Shown in pieces: positions 36,280 through 45,176 of a stretch of DNA of 64,000 nucleotides; position 1 is the first letter of the stretch, and every line of letters begins with the position of its first letter. Source of the stretch: Flavobacterium saccharophilum. GTDB taxonomy: Bacteria; Bacteroidota; Bacteroidia; Flavobacteriales; Flavobacteriaceae. A program made the position numbers and the translations under genes. The DNA lies in the NCBI RefSeq assembly GCF_900142735.1, contig NZ_FRBY01000005.1, forward strand, positions 434,001 to 498,000, in the 5' to 3' direction. The notes below the pieces were generated by a model. The model made no database searches. It saw nothing but the letters and a program-made list of their open reading frames with translations, and was not told the origin of the DNA.

Positions 36280-37287
36280 TTAATTTAATAAATCTGAATT
36301 TATTTTTTCTAACTCACTGTAAATATCTTTTACATCTTGTGAGTTCTCTTTTTGTAGAATTAAATTGGCCGTATCTGTGTAAACAAAAATAGTGTTTTTT
36401 AATCCTAGAAAGGTTGTATGTTTTCCAGAACCAATAACCATATTTCCATTCTTATCAACAGGATGATTTTTTGAAACTAAATAATCATAAACTGATTCAA
36501 ATGATCCTAAATCTGACCATGAAAAAGCGGCAGGAACTACTTTTATTTTTTTACTACGTTCCATTACAGCATAATCAATGCTGATTGATGGAATTTCAAG
36601 AGATAAGTCTAAATCTAAAAAACCTTCTTTGCTTTCTTCCCAAACAGCTTTTGATTTTTCATAAACATCTGGCTGAAATTGTTTTAATTCATCAAGCAAA
36701 ACACCCGCTTTAAAACAAAACATCCCACTATTCCATAAAAAATTACCTTTTGCTATAAATTCCTTCGCCGTAGTTTCATTTGGTTTTTCACGAAAAGAAA
36801 TTACTTTATCTCCTTTTGCTTCTATATAACCGTAACCAGTTTCAGGTTTTGTTGGAACAACTCCAAATGTTACAATAAAACCTTCCTCTGCTTTAGAAAC
36901 AGCCTGATCTATCGCATTATTATAATTATCCATTAAATCAATAATATGATCTGATGGTGTCACAATTAATATATCTTCTGGGTCTGACGCAAATGCAGCA
37001 AATGCAATTGCAGCGGCAGTATTTCGAGGGGTTGCTTCTACAATATTTATATAAGAAGTTTTGGATTTATCCATTACTTTTCCACTTAAATGATGATTAT
37101 CAACATTTCCTACCACCATAACTCTATTTACTAAATGATGGTTACGATCCACTGTCATTTCAAATAAAGATTTACCTTCAAAAATTTCCAAATATTGCTT
37201 TGGCTGGCTCTTGCGAGAAAGAGGCCATAATCTGCTGCCTACTCCTCCTGTTAAAATTACATGTGTAATTGATTTTTCTGTACTCAT
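36280..37287 (-). CDS. manC: Mannose-1-phosphate guanylyltransferase
   Basis: 335 aa. VILTGGVGSRLWPLSRKSQPKQYL at 10-33 is the nucleotide loop and signature of GDP-mannose pyrophosphorylases; TPRNTAAAIAFAAF near 86 and TPSDH near 110 agree. The C-terminal isomerase domain of bifunctional ManC/RfbM is absent. GDP-mannose could feed mannose transfer or GDP-L-fucose synthesis for the GT10 enzyme, but gmd and fcl are outside this window. Confidence 0.92.
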   Translation of the reverse strand: MSTEKSITHVILTGGVGSRLWPLSRKSQPKQYLEIFEGKSLFEMTVDRNHHLVNRVMVVGNVDNHHLSGKVMDKSKTSYINIVEATPRNTAAAIAFAAFASDPEDILIVTPSDHIIDLMDNYNNAIDQAVSKAEEGFIVTFGVVPTKPETGYGYIEAKGDKVISFREKPNETTAKEFIAKGNFLWNSGMFCFKAGVLLDELKQFQPDVYEKSKAVWEESKEGFLDLDLSLEIPSISIDYAVMERSKKIKVVPAAFSWSDLGSFESVYDYLVSKNHPVDKNGNMVIGSGKHTTFLGLKNTIFVYTDTANLILQKENSQDVKDIYSELEKINSDLLN

Positions 37288-37319
37288 CTTTTTCTAAATA
37301 AAAAAAGGTTTTTTAACAA

Positions 37320-38603
37320 CTAAAGCCTGTTATCAGCCAAAGTACCTAAAATTCCTTTTACATCGTATAATAAACTATTTGCCTTTTGTAATTCTGAAAA
37401 TTCTAATTTTAAAAATTCGGCATGCGCTACTCCCAAAACTATAGCATCGAATTTTTCATTAGGAACAGAATTTATAGTTTCTAATTTATATTCTTTTTTG
37501 ACTTCCTCTTTATTGGCAAGAGGATCAAAAATTGTAACTGTTATTCCGTACTCTTTTAGTGCTTTTATAACATCTACAATTTTTGTGTTTCTAACATCTG
37601 GACAATTCTCTTTAAAGGTAATTCCTAGCATTAAAAGATTGGCTCCATTAACTAAAATCCCTTTCTTAATCATCAATTTTACAACTTGTGACGCCACATA
37701 CTCTCCCATACTATCATTTAAGCGTCGTCCAGCCAAAATTATTTCAGGATGATATCCAAATTCTTGCGCTCTTTGGGCTAAATAATAAGGATCAACACCA
37801 ATACAATGTCCACCAACTAATCCAGGCTTAAAGGGCAAAAAATTCCATTTTGTTGCTGCAGCTGCCAATACTTCCTGAGTATCAATATTCATTAGATTGA
37901 ATATTTTAGCCAATTCGTTTACAAAAGCAATATTAATATCTCTTTGTGAATTCTCAATAACCTTTGCTGCTTCGGCCACTTTTATAGTTGGAGCTAAATA
38001 AGTTCCTGCAGTAATGACTGATTTATATAAGCTATCAACCTTTAAACCAATTTCGGGCGTCGATCCTGAAGTCACTTTTAAAATCTTTTCAACCGTATGT
38101 TCCTTATCGCCAGGATTGATTCTTTCTGGAGAATATCCTGCAAAAAAATCAACATTAAATTTTAACCCAGAGACCCTCTCTAAAACTGGAACACATTGTT
38201 CTTCTGTAACACCTGGATAAACAGTTGATTCATAAATTACAATATCTCCTTTTTTAAGAACTTTACCCACTGACTCACTTGATTTATATAGTGGGGTCAA
38301 ATCTGGGCGATTGTTTTTATCGACTGGAGTTGGCACTGTTATAACATAATAAGTACAATCAGCGATATCATTTAGATCAGTAGTACAGAACAATCCAGTT
38401 TCAGCTTTAATATTATCTACCAGTACTTTCTGTAAGTCCTTATCTTCAACTTCTAATGTCGAATCTGTTCCCGATTTTAAACTGACAACTCTGGATTCAT
38501 TAATATCAAATCCGATAACCGGATATTTTGTAGCAAATAATCGTGCTAAGGGAAGACCAACATAACCTAAACCTATAACAGCTATTTTTATGTTCTCTTT
38601 CAT
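37320..38603 (-). CDS. UDP-HexNAc 6-dehydrogenase (TviB/WbpA/WbpO type)
   Basis: 427 aa. IGLGYVGLPLA at 10-20 binds NAD; PTPVD at 91-95 and SPERINPGD at 158-166 are family motifs; the catalytic cysteine is C267 in GGHCIGVDPYYL. In TviB and WbpO the enzyme oxidises UDP-GlcNAc or UDP-GalNAc to the uronic acid in two steps. The WbpP/TviC-like epimerase at 40868 is the usual partner, giving UDP-GalNAcA. It is the first gene after the promoter at 38695. Confidence 0.9.
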   Translation of the reverse strand: MKENIKIAVIGLGYVGLPLARLFATKYPVIGFDINESRVVSLKSGTDSTLEVEDKDLQKVLVDNIKAETGLFCTTDLNDIADCTYYVITVPTPVDKNNRPDLTPLYKSSESVGKVLKKGDIVIYESTVYPGVTEEQCVPVLERVSGLKFNVDFFAGYSPERINPGDKEHTVEKILKVTSGSTPEIGLKVDSLYKSVITAGTYLAPTIKVAEAAKVIENSQRDINIAFVNELAKIFNLMNIDTQEVLAAAATKWNFLPFKPGLVGGHCIGVDPYYLAQRAQEFGYHPEIILAGRRLNDSMGEYVASQVVKLMIKKGILVNGANLLMLGITFKENCPDVRNTKIVDVIKALKEYGITVTIFDPLANKEEVKKEYKLETINSVPNEKFDAIVLGVAHAEFLKLEFSELQKANSLLYDVKGILGTLADNRL

Positions 38604-38694
38604 TTATAAAATATTAACTTCATTCATAACAACACATGGCTTCGCCTTTCCAAGTCCCATTTTTGTACCTGGCTACCAAAAAGTATATTCTCGG

Positions 38695-38725
38695 CAAATA
38701 TAGCATATTAAGTCAATTTATTCAA
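38695..38725 (-). promoter_or_regulatory. Promoter of the large Wzx/Wzy polysaccharide operon
   Basis: Minus strand TTG (38725-38723), 20-nt spacer, TATATTTG (38702-38695): a full match to the Bacteroidetes housekeeping consensus. A small dyad, TACGG-tttc-CCGTA (38726-38739), lies next to the -33 element and might be an operator. The predicted leader to the ATG at 38603 is about 85 nt and can form a small hairpin around 38660-38682, a place where an UpxY protein could act. The dyad's role is a guess. Confidence 0.75.
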
Positions 38726-38817
38726 TACGGTTTCCCGTAATACTATAAAACTAAATGATTAAAAAAACGTAAAAAAAACCAAAGTATTACTAATCAGCTT
38801 ATAAAAAATTACATTAT

Positions 38818-38873
38818 AAAAAAAACAGAAAATAAAATCTCCTTTTAGAGAGATTTTATTTTCTGTTTTTTTT
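38818..38873. terminator. Long perfect terminator hairpin after upxY
   Basis: A perfect inverted repeat of 24 bp (arms 38818-38841 and 38850-38873) with an 8-nt loop. The outer ends are A/T runs, so it should stop transcription in either direction. It begins 26 nt after the upxY stop at 38899 and separates the wza-wzc-epimerase-ugd-upxY unit from the next promoter. Confidence 0.88.
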
Positions 38874-38898
38874 CTTTTAAGAAGACAAAACGCGCTAT

Positions 38899-39363
38899 TT
38901 ACTTATATTTAATTTTTAATACGCAGCCCAATGATTCCAAAACCAAAATATAATGCGTTTTTGATATTTCCTGAACAATGGTATCCTGATTACTAAATAC
39001 CCCCGAATCCAGTTTTATTCGATCGCCAACCTGAATCGATGACACTGAAACATCAGCTATATTAGAAGCATTAAGACTTTTCTTTATAACATTTATTTCT
39101 TCATCCCGAACAATTGCAGGCTTCCCTAACCAAAATAAATATCGAACCACCCCAGGAATTGTAAAAACAGTATTTCTTTCATTCTCTGATAATTGAACAA
39201 AAACATAAGAATTAAAAAGTGGAACTTCAACCTTTTTTTTTCTATCAGACCATTGTTTAATCTGTGTAATTAAGGGACAATAACATTCTATTCCCGCTTG
39301 CATAAGCTTTTCTGCAACTTTTTTCTCCCATTTGGGTTTTGTGTAAACTACATACCAATTCAT
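38899..39363 (-). CDS. NusG-like antiterminator, UpxY family
   Basis: 154 aa. The NGN domain is plain: WYVVYTKPKWEKKVAEKL at 3-20, CYCPLI at 32-37, VEVPLFNSYVFVQL at 45-58 and PGVVRYLFW at 70-78; a short KOW-like C-terminus follows (VGDRIKLDSG, near 107). In Bacteroides UpxY proteins are needed to transcribe capsule operons through their leaders. Unlike Bacteroides upxY genes, which open their operon, this one is last in a unit that ends in a strong terminator. It most likely acts on the glycan operons here. Confidence 0.92.
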   Translation of the reverse strand: MNWYVVYTKPKWEKKVAEKLMQAGIECYCPLITQIKQWSDRKKKVEVPLFNSYVFVQLSENERNTVFTIPGVVRYLFWLGKPAIVRDEEINVIKKSLNASNIADVSVSSIQVGDRIKLDSGVFSNQDTIVQEISKTHYILVLESLGCVLKIKYK

Positions 39364-39447
39364 AATTTCCCTTATTGTAATAAAACACTCAAAACCAACA
39401 TTTCCTTAATTATTCCCTTAAATTTTACTTCAATATATTTTATCTTT

Positions 39448-40839
39448 TTATGAACCTATACCTTTATAAATAAATCCGATAGCCTCCAGTTCATTCGAAT
39501 TCAATATATTCCTTCCATCAAAAAGAAATGCCGGCTTATGCATTGAATCATATATTTTTTTCCAATCGTAAGTAGTGAATTCATCCCATTCCGTTAAAAT
39601 CGCAATAGCATGCGCACCTTTACAAGCTTCATACGCATTATCAAATATCGCTAATGCCTTATTATTTTCCTCAACTGTTCTTGTTTCTAAATAATCTAAA
39701 TCACTCAACATTTTACTTCTCGACACTTTCGGGTCATACACAGAAATTTTAGCCTGTTCGTTAATTAAATCATCCGCCACATAAATAGCTGCTGACTCAC
39801 GTGTATCATTAGTATCCTTTTTGAATGCCCAACCTAAAAACGTTATTTTTTTATCAGCCACTGTATTATATAATGTTTGAACAATTTTATTTGAAAATCT
39901 TCTTTTCTGGTGATCATTCATTATTATAACCTGCTCCCAATAATCTGCCACTTCACTTAATCCATAAGATTTTGCGATATAAACCAGATTCAAAATATCT
40001 TTTTGAAAGCAAGAACCTCCAAAACCTACTGATGCTTTTAAGAATTTTGGTCCAATTCTTGAATCCATTCCTATTGCTCTTGCAACCTCACTTACATCAG
40101 CACCAGTTTTTTCACATAATTCCGACATAGCATTAATAGATGAAATTCGCTGTGCCAAAAATGCATTTGCAGTAAGTTTAGACAACTCTGAGGACCAGAC
40201 ATTAGTCGTTAAAATCTTATCTTTATCCACCCAATTTGCATAAACATCAACTAACGCTTCAATTGCTTCCTCGCCTTCAGGGGTTGTATCTCCTCCAATT
40301 AAAATCCTATCTGGACTTAATAGATCTGTTACTGCTGTGCCCTCAGCTAAAAATTCGGGATTTGACAATATTTGAAACTGAACACCGTTACCCGTATTAT
40401 CCAGAATACTTTTAATTGCTTCAGCAGTTCGAACTGGTAAAGTAGATTTCTCCACTACAATTTTATTTTGCTTTGCTACTTTTGCGATTTGTCTGGCACA
40501 CAATTCAATATATTTTAAATCAGCTGCCATACCTTTCCCTTTACCGTAGGTCTTGGTTGGGGTATTTACAGATATAAAAATTACCTGAGCTTCATCAATT
40601 GCTTTATCTACTTCTGTCGAAAAGAAAAGATTTCTACCTCTTGCCTCAGCCACAATTCCTGCAAGACCAGGTTCATAAATTGGTATATTATCTGTATTCG
40701 GATCATTCCAATCTTTAATCCTTTGTTCATTCAAATCAACCACAGTGACTTGAATATCCGGGCATTTTTGCGCTATTACGGCCATAGTTGGACCTCCAAC
40801 ATAACCTGCACCAATACAACAAATTTTTGTAATTTTCAT
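39448..40839 (-). CDS. ugd: UDP-glucose 6-dehydrogenase, long form
   Basis: 463 aa, the length and style of the eukaryote-like UGDH group. CCIGAGYVGGPTMAVIA at 7-23 binds NAD, EKSTLPVRTAE at 130-140, SNPEFLAEGTA at 159-169, and the catalytic cysteine is C277 in GFGGSCFQKD (C276 in human UGDH). It makes UDP-glucuronate. It is distinct from the TviB-type dehydrogenase at 37320, so the locus can supply two uronic acids. Confidence 0.93.
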   Translation of the reverse strand: MKITKICCIGAGYVGGPTMAVIAQKCPDIQVTVVDLNEQRIKDWNDPNTDNIPIYEPGLAGIVAEARGRNLFFSTEVDKAIDEAQVIFISVNTPTKTYGKGKGMAADLKYIELCARQIAKVAKQNKIVVEKSTLPVRTAEAIKSILDNTGNGVQFQILSNPEFLAEGTAVTDLLSPDRILIGGDTTPEGEEAIEALVDVYANWVDKDKILTTNVWSSELSKLTANAFLAQRISSINAMSELCEKTGADVSEVARAIGMDSRIGPKFLKASVGFGGSCFQKDILNLVYIAKSYGLSEVADYWEQVIIMNDHQKRRFSNKIVQTLYNTVADKKITFLGWAFKKDTNDTRESAAIYVADDLINEQAKISVYDPKVSRSKMLSDLDYLETRTVEENNKALAIFDNAYEACKGAHAIAILTEWDEFTTYDWKKIYDSMHKPAFLFDGRNILNSNELEAIGFIYKGIGS

Positions 40840-40867
40840 CTAATTTACTATTATCTTAATCTTTCCT

Positions 40868-41851
40868 TTATTTCAAATTATTCCAATACCAACCCACAGC
40901 TTCTTTCAATCCTTCCTGCAAAGAATAATTCGGACTATACCCTAGTATTGTATTTGCCTTTTCTATACTTGCCAGTGAATGCGGAATATCACCAACTCTA
41001 TTTACACCATAAACTATTTCTATATCTGCAATTTTTGCATCAAATTCAGACAAATATTTTTTTAAATATTCAACCAAATTATTTAATGTATTTCGTTCAC
41101 CAAATGCAGTATTGTATACCGTATTTATTGCCTCTGGATTTTGAGTAGTCATCGCCAATTCATTCATTTGAATCACATTGTCTATGTAAGTAAAGTCTCT
41201 TGAATAATCTCCATCACCATTAATGATTGGACTTTCATACTTCATCAACTGCATTACAAACTTTGGAATTACTGCTGCATAAGCCCCTTGTGGATCTTGT
41301 TTTCTTCCAAAAACATTAAAATATCGTAATCCGATAGTTTCTAATCCGTATGTTTTACTAAAAATCTCAGCATACAGTTCATTTACATATTTTGTAATAG
41401 CATAAGGAGATAATGGTTTACCTATAACATCTTCAACTTTTGGCAATCCTTTAGAGTCACCATATGTTGAAGAACTGGCAGCGTAAACAAACCGTTTTAC
41501 TTTCGCATCACGAGAAGCAACTAGCATATTTAAAAATCCAGACACATTTACTTCATTTGTGGTTATAGGATCATTAATCGATCTTGGAACCGAGCCAAGA
41601 GCAGCCTGATGCAAAACATAATCAACTCCTACAACTGCTAAGGAACAATCTTCAAAATTTCTTATATCTCCTTCAATTAATTTAAAGTTTGAATCACTTA
41701 TAAAATCTTTTAGATTATGATGATGACCTGTTGAAAAATTATCCAAACAAATCACTTTGTGCCCTAATCCTAAAAAATACTCACATAAATTTGAACCAAT
41801 AAAGCCAGCCCCCCCAGTAATTAGAATTGTATTTTGAGTTGATTCTTTCAT
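40868..41851 (-). CDS. UDP-HexNAc(A) 4-epimerase, WbpP/TviC-like
   Basis: 327 aa extended SDR. GGAGFIGSN at 13-21 binds NAD, SSSTYG at 126-131 and Y150-x3-K154 (YAITK) are catalytic. The segment LGSVPRSINDP at 85-95 followed by NVSGF is characteristic of WbpP/TviC (UDP-GlcNAc/GlcNAcA 4-epimerases) rather than GalE. It lies between ugd and wzc. Together with the dehydrogenase at 37320 it suggests UDP-GalNAcA or UDP-GalNAc as a precursor. Confidence 0.88.
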   Translation of the reverse strand: MKESTQNTILITGGAGFIGSNLCEYFLGLGHKVICLDNFSTGHHHNLKDFISDSNFKLIEGDIRNFEDCSLAVVGVDYVLHQAALGSVPRSINDPITTNEVNVSGFLNMLVASRDAKVKRFVYAASSSTYGDSKGLPKVEDVIGKPLSPYAITKYVNELYAEIFSKTYGLETIGLRYFNVFGRKQDPQGAYAAVIPKFVMQLMKYESPIINGDGDYSRDFTYIDNVIQMNELAMTTQNPEAINTVYNTAFGERNTLNNLVEYLKKYLSEFDAKIADIEIVYGVNRVGDIPHSLASIEKANTILGYSPNYSLQEGLKEAVGWYWNNLK

Positions 41852-41860
41852 TACTTCAAA

Positions 41861-44302
41861 TTATTTTTTATTGAATTTATTTAAAATAGTTTTCCATAGA
41901 CTTAATTTGCCATCTTCATCATGATATCCGTTTGAATATGTTCCATAACCATAGCCGTAGCCAGATCCGTACTTAGCTTTATTTTCATAACCATTAAAAA
42001 CAATACTGGCATTATTAAGCTCACCTCTTTTGATTCTTGTATTTAACAACGATATCATATCTTTTTTAGTATAATTCTGCCTTACTATATACAAGGTAAC
42101 ATCGGCATATTGAGCCAGTTCAATTGCATCAGAAACCAATCCAACCGGAGGTGTATCTAAAATTATATAGTCATATTTCAACTTCAGCTCATCTATTAAT
42201 TCTTTCATCGCATCACTTAAAATAAGCTCAGAAGGATTTGGTGGGATTGGTCCTGAAAGAATAACATCAAGATTTGCAATTTGAGTTGCATTGGTAATTT
42301 CATCTAAACTATTCTGCTTAATTAAATAATTTACTACACCTACCGAATTCTTTAAATTAAATTCATCTGCTAGTCTTGGTTTTCTTAGGTCCAGACCAAT
42401 AATAACTGTTTTCTTTTCACTCAAAGCAAAAACAGTTGCAATATTGATGGAACAAAATGTTTTTCCTTCTCCACTTATAGAAGAAGTAATCATTAACGTC
42501 TTAGAACCACTAACCTGTTGTTTTTTATATAAAAATTGCAAGGACGAACGAATGGTCCTAAAACCTTCAGAAAGTACTGACTTAGGCTTATCAAATACAG
42601 CCAGACTCCTATTATCCTTATTAACACCGATAACACCAATTAACGGAATTTGGGTCAACTTACTTATATCGTCAGTATTCTGAATTGAATTATTAATAAA
42701 GAAAATACCAAAGACAAACAACAATGGAATCAACAAACCGAGAAACAAAGCTAAAACATAATTTACTGAAGTTTTAGGTCCTATTAAACCACCTCCAATA
42801 TCTTTAGCCGGATCTATAAAGTGTATGTCAGATAAATTAGACGCTTTTACGATTTCTGCTTCATTTCGTTTTTGAAGAAATTCAGTATAAATATTATCAT
42901 TTAGGTCGTACTTTCTTTTGATCTTCAACAATTCCTGCTGCTCTTCAGGAAGCCTTTTTACTGTATTTTCTGCCTGACCAATTTTAGCATTTACCAGAGA
43001 CAAATCATACAACAATGAAGCTTTTGCAGAGGCTATATTCTCTAACAATACGCTTTTAACAGCCTGCATCTGATTATCAAAATCTTTAAAAATCTTTTCG
43101 CTTTTTACTGCATATGCCATTTCAGATCTTTGTGTTGAAAGCGCTATAAGTTTTGAGACACTGGCTACAATATTAGGATCTTCAATTCCCGCAACTGAAG
43201 GAGCTGGTAATCTTGAATAATCAACACTGTTATTCAAATACATTTTTAAGGAATTATAGTAAGCTATCTTTCTGGAAACCTGATCTTTCTCTACATCAAA
43301 ATCCATAATTTTATCAGAAAACTTAGCACCACCACCTTCTATTTCGTAGATATTTTTATCCTTTCTAAATGATTTTAACTCATTACCCGTTTCTTTTAAT
43401 TGCGATTCCATAGCAACAAGTGTACTATCAATGAATCGTATTGTATTAGTAGCAAACTGATTTTTACCATCAAGCTGAATTTTGATCAACATTTTCACTG
43501 TCGCATTCAAATATTCAACCATTCGGGCTTTGTTTGTTCCCTGCATTCCTAATGTCAATATCGAACCTCCTTTATCGTCAGAATCAATATTTATTCCTTT
43601 ATAACGTGAAACTGTTCCATCAAAATCATTAAATCTTACAAAGTATTCATTTCCATTATAAATTCCAGGATTGTCATTAATCTGTAATTTCCAATTTAGA
43701 AACGGAAGTAATACCCGTTCTCCAACTTTGTATTTTTTCACAAACTCTACAGGCTGAACGGCCGTATTGGAATATGAATTATCGGAATAGTTAATTAATG
43801 AAACTGAATTATTTTCAAATGGAATTCGAATTTCATATTCATTAGGACTTAAAAATCTGATGCTTATTAAAACATTAGCAAGCTGACCTTTCGATTTATC
43901 TATATCAACATAAAAAGGAACTGCACCATAGGAATCTACCAAATTATATTTCCCTTGCGTTAGATAATCAATATAATATTGTAGCTTACTAACAACTAAT
44001 TCGTTATGTGATCTTGATTGTAATATTGTTGAGATTCCGTTTACCTGATCCGAAATTCCTCCCCAATTAAAAACTAAGCTTGTATTAGATGTAAAAAACG
44101 GGTTACTTTCTTCCTTTATCGAAATCATTGTTTGCATTCCGTAGATCTTTTCTTTACGGATATTTACCTGATAAGCTATAGTAAATGCAATGATTAAACT
44201 AACTAAAAACCATTTCCAGTAACTAAGAATTTTTAATATAAATCCTTTAAAATCAAAATTTGAATGATTTTCAAAAATGGAAAAATCTTTTATATCTAAC
44301 AT
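41861..44302 (-). CDS. wzc: Polysaccharide co-polymerase with tyrosine autokinase domain, Wzc
   Basis: 813 aa. An N-terminal Wzz domain has a membrane helix near 32-49, a periplasmic coiled-coil region (about 270-480) and a second helix near 512-530 (VLALFLGLLIPLLFVFGIFF). The BY-kinase follows: Walker A at 610-615 (SGEGKT), Walker A' GLDLRKPR at 636-643, Walker B ILDTPP at 714-719. A tyrosine cluster at 778-793 holds six tyrosines spaced by glycines, the autophosphorylation tail. It works with Wza at 44317 to control assembly and export of high-molecular-weight glycan. Confidence 0.95.
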   Translation of the reverse strand: MLDIKDFSIFENHSNFDFKGFILKILSYWKWFLVSLIIAFTIAYQVNIRKEKIYGMQTMISIKEESNPFFTSNTSLVFNWGGISDQVNGISTILQSRSHNELVVSKLQYYIDYLTQGKYNLVDSYGAVPFYVDIDKSKGQLANVLISIRFLSPNEYEIRIPFENNSVSLINYSDNSYSNTAVQPVEFVKKYKVGERVLLPFLNWKLQINDNPGIYNGNEYFVRFNDFDGTVSRYKGINIDSDDKGGSILTLGMQGTNKARMVEYLNATVKMLIKIQLDGKNQFATNTIRFIDSTLVAMESQLKETGNELKSFRKDKNIYEIEGGGAKFSDKIMDFDVEKDQVSRKIAYYNSLKMYLNNSVDYSRLPAPSVAGIEDPNIVASVSKLIALSTQRSEMAYAVKSEKIFKDFDNQMQAVKSVLLENIASAKASLLYDLSLVNAKIGQAENTVKRLPEEQQELLKIKRKYDLNDNIYTEFLQKRNEAEIVKASNLSDIHFIDPAKDIGGGLIGPKTSVNYVLALFLGLLIPLLFVFGIFFINNSIQNTDDISKLTQIPLIGVIGVNKDNRSLAVFDKPKSVLSEGFRTIRSSLQFLYKKQQVSGSKTLMITSSISGEGKTFCSINIATVFALSEKKTVIIGLDLRKPRLADEFNLKNSVGVVNYLIKQNSLDEITNATQIANLDVILSGPIPPNPSELILSDAMKELIDELKLKYDYIILDTPPVGLVSDAIELAQYADVTLYIVRQNYTKKDMISLLNTRIKRGELNNASIVFNGYENKAKYGSGYGYGYGTYSNGYHDEDGKLSLWKTILNKFNKK

Positions 44303-44316
44303 TATTTGAATTTACT

Positions 44317-45105
44317 TTAGTTTTTGATAATTAAATACACTGTTGTTGCCAATGACAATAAGGTAATTATAGTACCGATTGACTGAATTCCAGTTTGTCC
44401 CGTTCCCCAAGTTTTCTGTCTCAGTGGTTTTACGTAAATATAATCGTTAGGCTGTAAATAATAATAAGGAGATTTCATCACATTTGCATCTGTAAGATCA
44501 ATTTCATTCATTTGAACGCCAGTTGGAGTTTGACGAACTATCATCACTGCTTTTCTATTACCAACAGTAGTTATATCTCCAGCATTAGCAACGGCTTCCA
44601 TAATATTAACATGTGACTGAAATAATGTTTTTGTTCCTGTGCTTCCAACTTCACCATTTATTGTGTATCTGAACCCAGCGAGTTTTACTGTTACGAAAAC
44701 ATTTGCTTCGCTTTTAAAATATTCTTCTAGCAATTTTTTCTCAATTATACCCCTCACTTCTTCCAGAGTATAACCAATAACATTTATTTCTCCTAATATT
44801 GGCATTCTAATATTACCGTGATCATCGACAGTGAATCCATCAAAATACAAAGCCGATTCAGATTTTGCCGTTGTCGCACTTTCTGTTGTATTAAAAATCG
44901 AAACCAGTTTTGGATCAATTGCCTTTATATTAATACTTATAACATCATTTACCTGCAATCTGTATGGTTTAGATTCAACAGCAGAAATCGTATTTTGCTC
45001 ACCTGTATTATTTTTATCCTGCAAATACCAAAGATCCTTTACAGGGATACAAGATGTAAAAAGCATACTAACTACTAGTAACATATAAAAGCCGTTCTTT
45101 GTCAT
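44317..45105 (-). CDS. wza: Polysaccharide export outer-membrane lipoprotein, Wza-like
   Basis: 262 aa. Lipoprotein signal with lipobox LFTSC (C19), Poly_export domain from about 48 (YRLQVNDVISINIKAIDPK), one SLBB unit near 147-180 (YTINGEVGSTGTKTLF), and a C-terminal hydrophobic helix (IGTIITLLSLATTVYLIIK) that would span the outer membrane. Shorter than E. coli Wza (379 aa) but normal for Bacteroidetes. It starts the unit under the promoter at 45123. Confidence 0.93.
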   Translation of the reverse strand: MTKNGFYMLLVVSMLFTSCIPVKDLWYLQDKNNTGEQNTISAVESKPYRLQVNDVISINIKAIDPKLVSIFNTTESATTAKSESALYFDGFTVDDHGNIRMPILGEINVIGYTLEEVRGIIEKKLLEEYFKSEANVFVTVKLAGFRYTINGEVGSTGTKTLFQSHVNIMEAVANAGDITTVGNRKAVMIVRQTPTGVQMNEIDLTDANVMKSPYYYLQPNDYIYVKPLRQKTWGTGQTGIQSIGTIITLLSLATTVYLIIKN

Positions 45106-45122
45106 TATTAAAAAATTTATCG

Positions 45123-45130
45123 CAAATATA
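45123..45130 (-). promoter_or_regulatory. Probable -7 promoter element of the wza unit
   Basis: TATATTTG on the minus strand, identical to the -7 element at 38695, placed 18 nt before the wza ATG. No clear TTG lies at the expected -33 distance (the best is CTG with a 17-nt gap). The gap to recR (45106-45176) is otherwise empty. Confidence 0.55.
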
Positions 45131-45176
45131 GCTTTTCCTTTAACTTTCAGGAAATCTAACTTTTATTTGATCTTAT

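Noticed and set aside
40723..41148. A 141-aa plus-strand frame
   Set aside because: Antisense to ugd and the epimerase; composition is Y/N/L-rich and without domain features.
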